Shown here: positions 8,638-18,720 of the stretch, piece after piece
Layout: each line of letters opens with the position of its first letter
Numbering within the stretch: the stretch's first letter is position 1
Source of the DNA: Gilliamella bombi
GTDB taxonomy: Bacteria; Pseudomonadota; Gammaproteobacteria; Enterobacterales; Orbaceae
Assembly (NCBI RefSeq): GCF_900103255.1
Contig: NZ_FMWS01000014.1
Span: 1-64,000, forward strand
Direction of reading: 5' to 3'
Length of the DNA stretch: 64,000 nt
Translations under genes and position numbers: made by a program
Notes under the pieces: generated by a model
What the model saw: only the letters and a program-made list of their open reading frames with translations
Told to the model about the DNA's origin: nothing
Database searches by the model: none

Positions 8638-10845
8638 ATGAGTTATCAAGTTCTGGCACGCAAATGGCGACCAAAATCATTTTCTGAGGTTGTGGGGCAG
8701 CAACATGTCCTTAAAATTTTGTCTAATGCACTTTCGCTAGGGCGAGTTCATCATGCTTATTTGTTTTCAGGCACTCGAGGAGTAGGTAAAACGTCAATTG
8801 CGCGTTTGTTAGCAAAAGGGCTGAATTGCGAAACAGGCATTACTGCTACACCATGTGGAGTTTGTGATAATTGTCGTGATATTGAACAAGGTCGTTTTGT
8901 TGATTTACTTGAAATTGATGCCGCATCTCGTACCAAGGTCGAAGACACTCGTGAAATACTTGATAACATCCAATATTTACCAACTAAAGGGCGCTTTAAG
9001 GTTTATTTGATTGATGAAGTGCATATGTTATCGCGCAGTAGCTTTAATGCACTTCTTAAAACCCTAGAGGAGCCACCTGAGCATGTTAAGTTTTTATTGG
9101 CAACTACAGATCCGCAAAAATTACCTATAACTATTTTATCACGTTGTTTGCATTTACATTTAAATGTATTAGATACAACATTAATTGGCCAGCAACTTGA
9201 ACATATTTTAAAATTAGAGCAAATCAGCAGCGATCCGAAAGCGATTGGGTTATTAGCTAAAGCAGCTAATGGTAGTATGCGTGATGCGCTGAGTTTAACC
9301 GATCAAGCGATTGCTCTTGGTAACGGTAAGGTCGATGCAGAATCAGTGTCGGTAATGCTTGGTACACTTGATAAGTCGGTTCCTTTTGCAATTGTTGAAG
9401 CATTACATAATAGTGATGGTAATGCCTTAATGCAACAAATTGAAGCAGCTGCTATGCAGGGCGCTGATTTGGATAATCTGTTAGCCGAAACCATTACTTT
9501 ATTGCATCAAATTGCGTTATTACAAGTAGTGCCAACTGCTTTGGGTGATTATATTGATAATGAAGAGCGCATACGTTTTTTAGCACAATATATGGCACCT
9601 AACGATGTGCAGTTGTTTTATCAAATTTTGCTAATGGGTCGTAAAGAGCTTTCTTTTTCGCCTGATAAAAAAATTGGTGTCGAGATGAGTTTTTTACGCG
9701 CTTTAGCCTTTATGCCAAAGGTGGTTGATGCTGTTACACCACCAGTTATGGCTAGTTCGGCATCTGTTCAAGGCAATAAGCAGACTCAAACTCAAAAGCA
9801 AACTAAAGAACCGCCTAATACCCAATCGCAATCACAAGCAGTAATGCATGCGAATGTATCAAGGCAAGCAGAAGCTAATAATCAGGCTGTAAATCAAACT
9901 AAAAAACAATCTCGAATTCAGCAATCTGATCCTATACTTGCAACAGTGAGCCAGCCAGTTAATCATACCGAACAGAATACACCACAATCGGTGATAAGTT
10001 CGTCATTAACAAATGAGCAAAGTCAGCACAACGACTTAAACGATTTAACCGTTTTGTCTTCAAAAACAGCGTCAACATCTAAAGCCAAACCAGCAACGGC
10101 GGATCTAACGATTCCTGATGGTGTGTCGTCGGTGACTAAAAGCATTTTAGAAATGCGTATGCAGTTGTTAAAAGAGGAACAATATCCAAAAAAGTCTGAA
10201 TCGGTTGATGTAATTCAACCAAAAAATTTAGTAATAAATAAATCACTAACACGAATTAAACAGAGCGTTGTGCCAGTAAACGATATCGATAACAACGATA
10301 ACGGCAATAGTAAAGAAGATATTACCGCTGAAAATTATCAATGGCAAGCCAGTGGTCTAACTGCAATGAAGGAAGAGTTGGTGGTCGATACTAAGGCTTT
10401 TCGTGAGTCACTAAATGGTGATAAAACTCCTGAAATGATTAAGAAATTAATTACCGAAATGGCGCAAAAAGATGCCTGGTGTGCCGAGATCGAGCAATTA
10501 GATTTACCGCCGTTAATTAAGCAAATCGTAGCTAATTCAGCTTTTGAACAAGTAGATAGTGGAACGATTGTGTTGCATTTGCGTTCAACCGTTAAGCATT
10601 TGATTAATTCGATATCGAATGTGATAAAGATAAAAAAAGCGCTATGCAAACATCGTAACCAAGAGCTTGATGTAGATATTATTATTGATGATGTAAATTA
10701 TAAAACACCAGTTGAAATGCGCGAAGAGTTATACCAAGAAAAACTTGCGCAGGCGAAGATAGCCATTGCCGAAGATTCAAAAGTGGCTACAATTTGTCGA
10801 TATTTTGATGCTAAGATTGATGAATCCAGTATTCGTCCTGTATAA
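8638..10845 (+). CDS. dnaX: DNA polymerase III tau subunit (and gamma by -1 frameshift) DnaX
   Basis: This is the clamp-loader ATPase. I chose the ATG at 8638 because MSYQVLARKWRP is the conserved N-terminus; an in-frame ATG lies three codons upstream at 8629. Walker A GTRGVGKTS is near residue 45, the zinc cluster includes CGVCDNC, and the DEVHML and SRC motifs are present. The full product (tau) is 735 residues because of a long Gln/Asn/Ser-rich linker (about 375-500), longer than the 643 of E. coli. A slippery heptamer at 10188-10194, with an upstream Shine-Dalgarno-like AGAGGA and a downstream stem, would yield a 520-residue gamma. The tau-specific part past the slip site is 215 residues, against 212 in E. 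coli. Confidence 0.96.
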   Translation: MSYQVLARKWRPKSFSEVVGQQHVLKILSNALSLGRVHHAYLFSGTRGVGKTSIARLLAKGLNCETGITATPCGVCDNCRDIEQGRFVDLLEIDAASRTKVEDTREILDNIQYLPTKGRFKVYLIDEVHMLSRSSFNALLKTLEEPPEHVKFLLATTDPQKLPITILSRCLHLHLNVLDTTLIGQQLEHILKLEQISSDPKAIGLLAKAANGSMRDALSLTDQAIALGNGKVDAESVSVMLGTLDKSVPFAIVEALHNSDGNALMQQIEAAAMQGADLDNLLAETITLLHQIALLQVVPTALGDYIDNEERIRFLAQYMAPNDVQLFYQILLMGRKELSFSPDKKIGVEMSFLRALAFMPKVVDAVTPPVMASSASVQGNKQTQTQKQTKEPPNTQSQSQAVMHANVSRQAEANNQAVNQTKKQSRIQQSDPILATVSQPVNHTEQNTPQSVISSSLTNEQSQHNDLNDLTVLSSKTASTSKAKPATADLTIPDGVSSVTKSILEMRMQLLKEEQYPKKSESVDVIQPKNLVINKSLTRIKQSVVPVNDIDNNDNGNSKEDITAENYQWQASGLTAMKEELVVDTKAFRESLNGDKTPEMIKKLITEMAQKDAWCAEIEQLDLPPLIKQIVANSAFEQVDSGTIVLHLRSTVKHLINSISNVIKIKKALCKHRNQELDVDIIIDDVNYKTPVEMREELYQEKLAQAKIAIAEDSKVATICRYFDAKIDESSIRPV
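10173..10220 (+). promoter_or_regulatory. programmed -1 ribosomal frameshift module in dnaX
   Basis: All three stimulatory parts known from E. coli dnaX are present. The anti-Shine-Dalgarno-pairing AGAGGA is at 10173-10178 and ends ten bases before the slippery A-AAA-AAG (10188-10194). After slipping back one base, translation reads AAA AAA GTC then TGA at 10197-10199. A six-bp stem, GGTTGA (10203-10208) with TCAACC (10215-10220), starts eight bases after the heptamer. The zero frame around it (KKSES) matches the E. coli KKSEP context. Confidence 0.85.
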
Positions 10846-10876
10846 TGCAGACTATATTTTTTAATGAGGAATTATT

Positions 10877-11215
10877 ATGTTTTCAGGTGGAAAAGGTGGT
10901 TTGGGCAATTTAATGAAACAAGCCCAACAAATGCAAGCTAAAATGCAACAAGCACAAGAGGAGATCGCTAAATTAGAAGTTACTGGCGAATCAGGTGCTG
11001 GTTTAGTTAAAGTCACCATTAATGGTACTCATAGTTGTAAGCGCGTTGAAATTGATCCATCACTTATGGCTGATGATGATAAAGAGATGTTAGAAGATCT
11101 TATTGCTGCGGCTTATAATGATGCGGCTCGCCGTTTAGATGAAGCACAAAAAGAAAGAATGGCTCAGGTTACTGGTGGCATGCAATTACCACCAGGTTTT
11201 AAAATGCCGTTTTAA
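10877..11215 (+). CDS. ybaB: YbaB/EbfC nucleoid-associated protein
   Basis: This 112-residue DNA-binding protein has the family N-terminus [26 protein letters not shown] and C-terminus [11 protein letters not shown]. YbaB dimers bind DNA with tweezer-like helices. It follows dnaX by 31 bases as in E. coli, but recR, normally the next gene, is missing; a terminator and then ruvA follow. Confidence 0.95.
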   Translation: MFSGGKGGLGNLMKQAQQMQAKMQQAQEEIAKLEVTGESGAGLVKVTINGTHSCKRVEIDPSLMADDDKEMLEDLIAAAYNDAARRLDEAQKERMAQVTGGMQLPPGFKMPF

Positions 11216-11253
11216 GTTAATGCATTAATTCAGTTAGTTAAACTTTTTGCATT

Positions 11254-11290
11254 GCCGACTTTGAGTACCAAGTCGGCGATATTTTTTTGT
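11254..11290 (+). terminator. intrinsic terminator after ybaB
   Basis: GCCGACTT (11254-11261) pairs with AAGTCGGC (11270-11277) around an eight-base loop and is followed within a few bases by a run of T. Confidence 0.85.
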
Positions 11291-11396
11291 TATTGCCTGT
11301 CTATTTATACAGTTTTTCTTTATTATTTTTTTGCTATCGGGTAAACTACACCTTATTATTTGCTTATTTGTTATGCTTTATTATTAAGGATATATT

Positions 11397-12005
11397 GTGA
11401 TTGGTCGTTTACGTGGTACCATTATTGAAAAGCAACCACCTAAAGTCTTGATAGAAGTCGGTGGCATCGGTTACGATGTGTTTATGCCGATGACCTGTTT
11501 TTATGAATTACCCGAAAATGGACGAGAGGTCATTGTGTTAACACATTTTTCCGTGCGTGAAGATGCCCAAATCCTATATGGTTTTAATCAAGAACAAGAG
11601 CGTGAATTGTTTCGTGAACTTATTAAAGTTAATGGAGTTGGTCCTAAGTTGGCGTTAGCCATTTTATCGGGCATGTCAGCAGCACAATTTATTAGTGCTG
11701 TTGAACAAGGTGAAATTAAAACGCTAGTTAAATTGCCAGGCGTAGGTAATAAAACTGCACAACGATTAATTGTTGAGATGAAAGATCGCCTCAAACATTT
11801 TGGTGAGCAATCATCAAATGTTAGCTTGGTTTCTGATGTAGATAGTGTTCAAAAGTCAGCTAATCAAATTGAAAGCGAGGCTGTTTCAGCTTTAATTGCA
11901 TTAGGTTATAAACCACAAGAAGCTAGCCGTATTATTAATAAAGTAATTAATCCTGATATGGATTGCGAAACGCTGATTCGTGAAGCCTTAAAATCAGCAT
12001 TGTAA
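11397..12005 (+). CDS. ruvA: Holliday junction branch-migration protein RuvA
   Basis: RuvA binds four-way junctions and loads RuvB. The start is GTG ([15 protein letters not shown]). The OB-fold N-terminus, the acidic-pin region, two HhH motifs ([14 protein letters not shown] near 80, [20 protein letters not shown] near 114) and the C-terminal RuvB-binding domain are all present in 202 residues. ruvB follows after 13 bases; ruvC is not adjacent. Confidence 0.96.
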   Translation: MIGRLRGTIIEKQPPKVLIEVGGIGYDVFMPMTCFYELPENGREVIVLTHFSVREDAQILYGFNQEQERELFRELIKVNGVGPKLALAILSGMSAAQFISAVEQGEIKTLVKLPGVGNKTAQRLIVEMKDRLKHFGEQSSNVSLVSDVDSVQKSANQIESEAVSALIALGYKPQEASRIINKVINPDMDCETLIREALKSAL

Positions 12006-12018
12006 ATAGAGATTTATT

Positions 12019-13023
12019 ATGATTGAAGCGGATCGTTTGATTGCACCACAAGCGCAAAAGGAAGAAGAGTCATTAGATCGTGCAATTCGTCCAAAATATT
12101 TAGACGAATACATTGGTCAACCGCAAGTTCGTGAGCAAATGAAGATATTTATTCAAGCCGCTAAACAACGCAGTGATGCACTTGATCATGTGCTTATTTT
12201 TGGTCCTCCAGGGCTTGGAAAAACTACATTGGCTAATATTGTCGCAAACGAAATGAATGTAAATTTACGCACTACATCAGGCCCTGTTTTAGAAAAAGCC
12301 GGCGATTTAGCCGCTATGCTAACTAATCTAGAGCCAAACGATGTGCTGTTTATTGATGAGATTCATCGGCTTTCGCCTGTAGTTGAAGAAATTTTATATC
12401 CAGCTATGGAAGATTATCAATTAGATATTATGATTGGTGAAGGACCTGCTGCACGTTCAATCAAAATCGATCTTCCCCCCTTTACATTAATAGGTGCAAC
12501 AACTCGTGCAGGGTCGTTAACTTCGCCATTGCGGGATCGTTTTGGTATTGTACAAAGACTTGAGTTTTATCGGGTTGAGGATTTGGAATATATTGTTAGC
12601 CGTAGCGCTAAATTTTTGGGCATGGATCTGTCAGACGAAGGTGCGCATTTAATTGCCCAACGTTCACGCGGTACCCCCCGAATTGCAAATCGACTTTTGC
12701 GCCGAGTGCGCGATTATGCCGATGTAAAATCAAAAGGTGTTATCGACAAAAAAATTGCTATTCAAGCGCTAGATATGCTTGATGTTGATAATGAAGGTTT
12801 TGATTATATGGATCGCAAATTATTACTGGCCATTATAGAAAAATTTATGGGTGGCCCTGTTGGTTTAGATAACATTGCCGCGGCAATTGGTGAAGAGCGT
12901 GAAACGATCGAAGATGTACTTGAACCTTTTTTAATTCAGCAAGGTTATATTCAAAGAACGCCACGTGGTAGAATTGCAACACCACATGCTTATCGTCATT
13001 TTGGGATAATTCAGGATAATTGA
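12019..13023 (+). CDS. ruvB: Holliday junction helicase motor RuvB
   Basis: This 334-residue AAA+ hexameric motor starts [24 protein letters not shown]. Walker [12 protein letters not shown] is near residue 62, Walker [10 protein letters not shown] near 112, sensor 1 [18 protein letters not shown] near 155, and the winged-helix C-terminal domain ([16 protein letters not shown]) is intact. It is co-transcribed with ruvA and ends at a strong terminator. Confidence 0.97.
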   Translation: MIEADRLIAPQAQKEEESLDRAIRPKYLDEYIGQPQVREQMKIFIQAAKQRSDALDHVLIFGPPGLGKTTLANIVANEMNVNLRTTSGPVLEKAGDLAAMLTNLEPNDVLFIDEIHRLSPVVEEILYPAMEDYQLDIMIGEGPAARSIKIDLPPFTLIGATTRAGSLTSPLRDRFGIVQRLEFYRVEDLEYIVSRSAKFLGMDLSDEGAHLIAQRSRGTPRIANRLLRRVRDYADVKSKGVIDKKIAIQALDMLDVDNEGFDYMDRKLLLAIIEKFMGGPVGLDNIAAAIGEERETIEDVLEPFLIQQGYIQRTPRGRIATPHAYRHFGIIQDN

Positions 13024-13054
13024 ACAGTTAAAATTATACTAGTTTATGTCAACA

Positions 13055-13088
13055 AAAAGCGTGGCTATTTGATCAGCCACGCTTTTTT
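13055..13088. terminator. intrinsic terminator between ruvB and cysK
   Basis: AAAAGCGTGGCT (13055-13066) pairs with AGCCACGCTTTT (13075-13086) around an eight-base loop and ends in a T run. The A-rich 5' side allows it to serve the convergent cysK as well. Confidence 0.88.
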
Positions 13089-13116
13089 ATTAATCAAGTT
13101 TAATTCTATTTGGAAT

Positions 13117-14082
13117 TTAACCGAGCTCTTTTTCAGTAAACATGCCACTAAATAAGTCAGTACTTAAGTAGCGTTCACCAGAAGAAGGTAAAATGACTAC
13201 AATAGTTTTATTAGCATTTTCTGGTAATTTTGCTAATCGATCGGCAGCATAAACGGCGGCACCAGATGAAATTCCTGCTAAAATACCTTCTTTTTCCATC
13301 AAATTACGGGCTGTTTTGATCGCTTCTTCATTTGATACTTTTTCCACCACATCAATTAAACTTAAATCAAGATTTGCAGGAATAAAACCAGCTCCAATAC
13401 CTTGAATTTTGTGAGGTCCCGGCTTAATTGGTTCACCTGCTAGTGTTTGACTGATTACTGGTGAGTTGGTTGGCTCAATGGCAACAGCAGTTATATTTTT
13501 ACCCTGCGTTTTTTTGATATAACGTGTTACACCTGTAAATGTACCGCCCGTTCCTACTCCAGCAATAAAAATATCGACTTTACCATCGGTATCTTGCCAA
13601 ATTTCAGGACCCGTTGTTTTTTCGTGAATTTCTGGATTAGCAGGATTACTAAATTGTTGTAGCATCAGGTTCTTTTTAGGATCCCTTGCCATCATTTCCT
13701 CTGCTTTTTCGATTGCACCTTTCATACCTTTAGCAGCTTCAGTTAATACTAAGTTAGCTCCTAAGGCTTTTAGTAGCTTTCTGCGTTCAATACTCATGCT
13801 TTCAGGCATGGTTAAAGTTAGTTTATAGCCTCGAGCAGCGGCTACAGCTGCAAGTGCAATTCCAGTATTACCACTTGTTGGTTCAATTAATTCAACATCA
13901 GTAGTTAATAAACCACGCTTTTCAGCATCCCAAATCATGTTTGAGGCAATGCGGCATTTGACGCTAAAACTTGGATTGCGAGACTCAACTTTGGCTAAAA
14001 TATTACCGTTACCAAAATGCTTTAATCTCACTAATGGTGTATACCCAATAGTTTGTGAATTATCATCAAAAATCTTACTCAT
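13117..14082 (-). CDS. cysK: cysteine synthase A (O-acetylserine sulfhydrylase)
   Basis: CysK converts O-acetylserine and sulfide to cysteine with PLP. The start at 14082 ([20 protein letters not shown]) has an AAGGA eight bases upstream; an in-frame ATG eight codons earlier is less likely. PLP lysine K42 lies in the segment [10 protein letters not shown]. The phosphate-binding [10 protein letters not shown] and GVGTGGT loops and the C-terminal ISSGAA are intact. At 321 residues it matches CysK rather than CysM. An activator-type promoter is plausible because the TATAAT at 14151-14156 (minus strand) lacks a good -35, and cysB is encoded at 56070. Confidence 0.95.
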   Translation of the reverse strand: MSKIFDDNSQTIGYTPLVRLKHFGNGNILAKVESRNPSFSVKCRIASNMIWDAEKRGLLTTDVELIEPTSGNTGIALAAVAAARGYKLTLTMPESMSIERRKLLKALGANLVLTEAAKGMKGAIEKAEEMMARDPKKNLMLQQFSNPANPEIHEKTTGPEIWQDTDGKVDIFIAGVGTGGTFTGVTRYIKKTQGKNITAVAIEPTNSPVISQTLAGEPIKPGPHKIQGIGAGFIPANLDLSLIDVVEKVSNEEAIKTARNLMEKEGILAGISSGAAVYAADRLAKLPENANKTIVVILPSSGERYLSTDLFSGMFTEKELG

Positions 14083-14568
14083 AATAAAGTCCTTCTTTAG
14101 TTTCAATTAGCTCAAGAGAAACTCTCTCTAATTACTTAATCATATTTATCATTATAAATACTACCTAAAAAGATGGTACTAATTAATTATTATAATGATA
14201 TTCATTTGAGCTATAAGGTGATCTTTGTTTGTAGGAGTTTTTTATAAATGTTAGTAATTGCCAAGATTCTAAAATTGAATTTTTGTTAAAAAATATGTTA
14301 TTACAAAATATATGACTTTAAATCAACAAATTCTGGATCGGCTACACTAATTAGTACCAGTTTTATAAGGTCATTGTTATGATAAACTAAAAATAAATTA
14401 ATGAAGCAAATATAAATTAGTACAGGTTAGGTAATTTTTTACGATGTTTATTTTGACTATTTTTCTCATATCAGTAATAGGGGGTATGGCTAGGGCTTAA
14501 TACAGCTGAATTTTAATTGAATAGATGATAATCTGGTTTATTTGGGTAATTTTAAATAGACCATCATA
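14083..14568. other. cysK upstream region with a 12-bp inverted repeat
   Basis: No gene is recognised here. TGGTACTAATTA at 14174-14185 and its exact complement TAATTAGTACCA at 14347-14358 are 161 bases apart. The first copy overlaps the expected -35 region of cysK. A related AATTAGTACAGG lies near 14415. Whether these are operators or a small mobile-element end cannot be decided from sequence. Confidence 0.35.
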
Positions 14569-14645
14569 TGGTACGCCCGGGTGGACTCGAACCACTGACC
14601 CCCACCATGTCAAGGTGATGCTCTAACCAACTGAGCTACGGGCGT
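14569..14645 (-). tRNA. tRNA-Val (GAC)
   Basis: The 77-nt cloverleaf on the minus strand has acceptor ACGCCCG/CGGGCGT, D stem GCTC/GAGC, anticodon stem TCACC/GGTGG around loop TTGACAT (anticodon GAC), T loop TTCGAGT and an encoded CCA. The outer T-stem pair is an A-C mismatch. The rest is close to the E. coli valV/valW type. Confidence 0.93.
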
Positions 14646-14926
14646 ATATTTGAAACACGTAAATATTAACTGTCAAATCGGTTTGTATCAAGTAAAAAAA
14701 TAAAAAAATAGCTTTTTTTTTAGTCTGTTGAACTAAATTTATTATAGAATTAACATTATATGTAATAAATTCTAAAAATTACAATAGATATTGTTTAATG
14801 CAGCTGTTTAAAAAACATTTTATTTTTCGGATTGAATTACCAGTTTTCGAAAATTGATGGTGGTTTGTTTACTTTAATTTAGCTATACTCGCTAGCCCAA
14901 GTCGGATTTTATATGTTTAGGTTAGT
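14646..14926. other. intergenic region upstream of recQ
   Basis: AT-rich stretch holding the recQ promoter region. A TATACT at 14884-14889 is the best -10 candidate; the -35 is poor. Nothing else is visible. Confidence 0.35.
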
Positions 14927-16756
14927 ATGTCAATAAAAGATCATATTGAAGATGTTTTACAAAATGTTTTTGGTTACAAGTCATTTCGAAATCAACAAAG
15001 AGAAATTATTGAATCTATTATTGATGGTCGTGATACTTTAACAATTATTCCAACTGGGGGCGGAAAATCTTTATGTTATCAAATTCCCGCAGTTTTATTA
15101 CCAGGAACAGCAATAGTTGTTTCACCCTTAATTTCTTTGATGAAAGATCAGGTTGATCAATTATTAGCTAATGGTATTGCTGCTGCCTATCTTAATGCCT
15201 CACAATCATCTATAGAACAACAAAAAGTTATCAAGCAATATTTGGATCATTCAATAAAACTATTATACGTTTCTCCTGAAAGATTGGGTGTTTACTCTTT
15301 TTCTTCATTAATTGATGAGTATCCTCCTTCATTAATAGCTATTGATGAGGCGCATTGCATTTCTCAATGGGGGCATGATTTTAGGCCTGATTATAGGCAA
15401 TTAGGACAACTTTCTATTCGTTTCCCTAAAGTCCCTATTGTTGCATTGACTGCAACAGCAGACACAATGACACAAAAGGATATTATTCATCAACTTAATT
15501 TGGTTAATCCATTGGTTGTAGTAAGAAGCTTTGATCGGTCTAATATTCGTTATACAGTTGTTGAAAAATTTAATCAATTTGAACAAGTTGTTTCTTTTAT
15601 TGAGACGCAAAAAGGTAATAGTGGAATTATTTATTGTTCAAGCCGTTCTAGAGTTGAAGATATGACAACTAGGCTTGCTTCCCGTGGGTTTTCTGTTAAG
15701 GCTTATCATGCTGGGTTGACTAATAATGAACGTCAACAGGCCCAAGAAGATTTTATAAAAGATAATGTGCAAATTATTGTAGCTACCGTTGCATTTGGTA
15801 TGGGAATTAACAAACCTAATGTGCGTTTTGTTGTTCATGCTGATAGCCCAAGAACGATTGAATCTTATTATCAAGAAACAGGCCGTGCAGGTCGTGATGG
15901 TGTACCAGCTGAAGCTATACTATTATTTAATAGTAAAGATCTTAATTGGTATCAGCAACAAGTTATTAAAAAAGGGAATGGTCAACATCAAGATATAGAA
16001 TTACAAAAGATCAATGCAATGGAGGCTTTTGCACAAAGTTTGACTTGTCGGCGCATTGTGTTGCTTAATTATTTTGGTGAAGAGAGGACCGAACCATGTA
16101 ATAACTGCGATGTTTGTTTATATCCTCCAGAGCTTTATAACGGTTTAATTGATGCACAAAAAGTTTTATCTTGTGTTTATCGTGTAGAACAGCATTATGG
16201 TGCTCAATATATTATTGACGTGTTACGTGGTTCTGGGCGATCTCAAATTAAAGAAAATGGTCATGATAAGTTATCGGTTTATGGTATCGGTAAGCAGTAT
16301 TCATCAGATTATTGGCTTAGTGTTATTAGACAACTAGTTTATTTGGGGTATTTAAGTCAAAATATATCTGCATTTACTACGCTTCAGTTAACACAAAAAG
16401 CGCGTCTAATACTTAGAGGTGAAATATCATTATCATTAGCTAAACCACGTTTAGAAATTGTTAAGAAAAGCAGAATTAATCGCTATGCAAGAGCGATTAA
16501 TTTAACAACAATTCTATCTTACGAAGAACGTATTTTATTTAATAATCTCAAAAGATTACGCAAAAGTATTGCCGATGTTGAAGATATTCCTCCCTATATT
16601 GTTTTTAGTGATGCAACATTGCTTGAGATGGTTCAGACTAAACCTGAAAGTAAAAAACAGCTAATTAACATTACTGGTGTGGGTAAAATTAAGTTACAAA
16701 AATATGGTAATTTGTTTTTAGATGAAATAAATGAATTTATGATAAAAAATATGTAA
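14927..16756 (+). CDS. recQ: ATP-dependent DNA helicase RecQ
   Basis: This 609-residue 3'-5' helicase acts in RecF-pathway repair and fork processing. Domains in order: helicase core with Walker [11 protein letters not shown] near 43 and DEAH near 139, helicase C-domain with [10 protein letters not shown] near 318, four-cysteine zinc motif (C near 373, then EPCNNCDVC near 390), winged-helix RQC, and a C-terminal HRDC domain (about 530-605). All core motifs are intact. It stands alone. Confidence 0.96.
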   Translation: MSIKDHIEDVLQNVFGYKSFRNQQREIIESIIDGRDTLTIIPTGGGKSLCYQIPAVLLPGTAIVVSPLISLMKDQVDQLLANGIAAAYLNASQSSIEQQKVIKQYLDHSIKLLYVSPERLGVYSFSSLIDEYPPSLIAIDEAHCISQWGHDFRPDYRQLGQLSIRFPKVPIVALTATADTMTQKDIIHQLNLVNPLVVVRSFDRSNIRYTVVEKFNQFEQVVSFIETQKGNSGIIYCSSRSRVEDMTTRLASRGFSVKAYHAGLTNNERQQAQEDFIKDNVQIIVATVAFGMGINKPNVRFVVHADSPRTIESYYQETGRAGRDGVPAEAILLFNSKDLNWYQQQVIKKGNGQHQDIELQKINAMEAFAQSLTCRRIVLLNYFGEERTEPCNNCDVCLYPPELYNGLIDAQKVLSCVYRVEQHYGAQYIIDVLRGSGRSQIKENGHDKLSVYGIGKQYSSDYWLSVIRQLVYLGYLSQNISAFTTLQLTQKARLILRGEISLSLAKPRLEIVKKSRINRYARAINLTTILSYEERILFNNLKRLRKSIADVEDIPPYIVFSDATLLEMVQTKPESKKQLINITGVGKIKLQKYGNLFLDEINEFMIKNM

Positions 16757-16964
16757 CAATTTTATACTGAAAAATATTTCTTGAGCTTTTACATCGTTTG
16801 GTTCTGGTAATCTTCAAAAGATACCAAATGGTTACATTTCATGTGTTGTTTCCTTCTTTCTGTATCTAATTAATAAAATAATCTACTGTTTTTTCTTTTA
16901 ATTTTATAATTATTAAAATTATATCTTACTAATTTATTTTAAATGTTATTGATATCTAATTTGA

Positions 16965-16992
16965 TTGAATATCAAGCTGATTAAGCTATAAT
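16965..16992 (+). promoter_or_regulatory. sigma70-type promoter of the pan operon
   Basis: TTGAAT (16965-16970) and TATAAT (16987-16992) have a 16-base spacer and lie 30 bases upstream of the first gene. It is the best-matching promoter in this interval. Confidence 0.55.
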
Positions 16993-17021
16993 GCAACGAC
17001 TTCAAATAATTTACAGTTGTA

Positions 17022-17864
17022 ATGATTATTGGTTTTATCGGTGCAGGTAAAGTAGGTTGTACTTTAGCTAAGTATTTTTCTTTATGTGGAATGCAGATTT
17101 CTGGATTTTATAGCCAAACCTATGAACATGCAAAAGAGGCAAGTGATTTTACTCAAAGCCAACATTATACTTTTTTACCTGAATTAGTTAATGATAGTGA
17201 TTGCATATTAGTCACAGTACCTGATGGTCAAATAGTCACAGTTTGGCAAGAACTTTGTCAATTATCTATTGCTAACAAATGGATTGGTCATTGTAGTGGT
17301 CTGTTAACATCGCATATTTTTAGTCAACATAAGGTTGTTCACCCATTTGCGTTTTCGTTGCATCCTTTATATGCTATTTATGATAGATTTAGTTGCTATA
17401 TGGCAATGTCAGGTATCTCTTTTACTCTTGAAGCAAATGAAAATATTATCCCTCAATTACGAGCCACATTAGCTCCACTAAATAATCCTTTAGCAATTTT
17501 ACCTGCAAGTAAAAAACCGTTGTATCATGCTGCTTGTGTTATGTTAAGCAATCAAGTTATTGCATTGGTTCAAATTGGTGTTGATTTGTTTAAACAATGT
17601 ACACTAGATGCTGAATTTAGTGAACAGGCTTGGCATCCATTATTTCTAGGAAATGCAAATAATATTGGTAAAGTAGGAGTGATCAATGCTTTGACTGGAC
17701 CTGTCGAACGTGGTGATATTGAAACTATCAAACAACATATTATGGCAATGCCTGATGAACTCAAGCCGATTTATCTACAATTATCAACTATTTTACTTAA
17801 TATTAGTCGGAAAAAACATCCAAATAAGGATTATCGACAATTAGAGCTGGAGCTGTTACCTTGA
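17022..17864 (+). CDS. panG: Rossmann/DUF2520 oxidoreductase, probable ketopantoate reductase PanG
   Basis: The 280-residue protein opens with a dinucleotide-binding fold (IIGFIGAGKVGCTLAKYFSL) and a VTVPDGQI segment near residue 65, then a C-terminal DUF2520-like helical domain (YHAACVMLSN near 168, ALTGPVERGD near 226). It overlaps panB by four bases at its stop codon. In Francisella a protein of this reductase type, PanG, is the sole ketopantoate reductase where PanE is missing (recalled literature). The position at the head of panB-panC makes the same reaction, NADPH-dependent ketopantoate to pantoate, the obvious role. No panE lies in the window, so functional replacement is inferred. 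Confidence 0.72.
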   Translation: MIIGFIGAGKVGCTLAKYFSLCGMQISGFYSQTYEHAKEASDFTQSQHYTFLPELVNDSDCILVTVPDGQIVTVWQELCQLSIANKWIGHCSGLLTSHIFSQHKVVHPFAFSLHPLYAIYDRFSCYMAMSGISFTLEANENIIPQLRATLAPLNNPLAILPASKKPLYHAACVMLSNQVIALVQIGVDLFKQCTLDAEFSEQAWHPLFLGNANNIGKVGVINALTGPVERGDIETIKQHIMAMPDELKPIYLQLSTILLNISRKKHPNKDYRQLELELLP

Positions 17865-18715
17865 AAAATACAATTCTTACACTACAAAAACGCAAGCAAA
17901 ATCAACAAAAAATTACCATGTTAACTGCATACGATTATACTACAGCCAAATTAATGGACGAAAGTGGTATAGATTGTCTGTTAGTCGGTGATTCTTTAGG
18001 AATGGTGATGTTAGGTTACGATAGTACTGTATCGGTTACTATGGAGGATATGATTCACCATTCCAAAGCAGTAGCAAGAGCCGCTAAGTCAGCTTTTGTG
18101 GTGACAGATTTACCTTTTATGTCTTATCACACGTCTGTATATGATGCGGTTTTAAATGCAGGTCGTTTAATCAAAGAAGGGCAAGCTCAAGCAGTGAAAC
18201 TTGAAGGTGGGCAAGCATTTTATGAACATATCAAAATGATTACACAAGCATCTATTCCTGTTGTAGCGCATATTGGGTTAATGCCACAATCTGTACTTGC
18301 TTTAGGTGGGTATAAAGTTCAAGGTAAGGATTATGAACATGCTAAAAATATTGTTCTTGATGCATTAGCGGTTGAAAAAGCTGGTGCTGCAGCTATTTTG
18401 CTTGAGTGTGTTCCGGCAGGTTTAGCGAAATTTATCACACAATTAGTTAATATTCCGACGATTGGCATTGGAGCGGGGGGGGATTGTGATGGGCAAGTGC
18501 TAGTTTATCAAGATATGTTATCAATGTATGATGGTATTTCGTCAAAATTTGTGAAATCTTTTGCATCGATTGGTGAACAAATGAAACAAGCTTTTAAATT
18601 GTATTGCCAAGAAGTTAATAATCGACAGTTCCCAGCTACAAATCATGAGTTTTCTATTGAAGATAATGTTATAGAGAAACTCAAGCTTGAATTTACTATT
18701 AACCATAAGGGCTAA
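17861..18715 (+). CDS. panB: 3-methyl-2-oxobutanoate hydroxymethyltransferase
   Basis: PanB makes ketopantoate from ketoisovalerate and methylenetetrahydrofolate. The start is TTG inside TTGA, overlapping the panG stop by four bases, with GGAG about ten bases upstream, so translational coupling is likely. Conserved pieces: KITMLTAYDYTTAKLMDESGID, LLVGDSLGMVMLGY, KLEGG near 112, HIGLMPQS near 139 and IGIGAGGDCDGQ near 203. The glycine-rich loop is written with an unbroken run of eight G at 18475-18482, an unusual choice in AT-rich DNA. Length 284 is slightly longer than the 264 of E. coli. Confidence 0.95.
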   Translation: MKNTILTLQKRKQNQQKITMLTAYDYTTAKLMDESGIDCLLVGDSLGMVMLGYDSTVSVTMEDMIHHSKAVARAAKSAFVVTDLPFMSYHTSVYDAVLNAGRLIKEGQAQAVKLEGGQAFYEHIKMITQASIPVVAHIGLMPQSVLALGGYKVQGKDYEHAKNIVLDALAVEKAGAAAILLECVPAGLAKFITQLVNIPTIGIGAGGDCDGQVLVYQDMLSMYDGISSKFVKSFASIGEQMKQAFKLYCQEVNNRQFPATNHEFSIEDNVIEKLKLEFTINHKG

Positions 18716-18720
18716 TACAA

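Noticed and set aside
14443-14499. Short hydrophobic frame MFILTIFLISVIGGMARA upstream of tRNA-Val
   Set aside because: Only 18 codons with no ribosome-binding site or linked membrane complex; probably chance.
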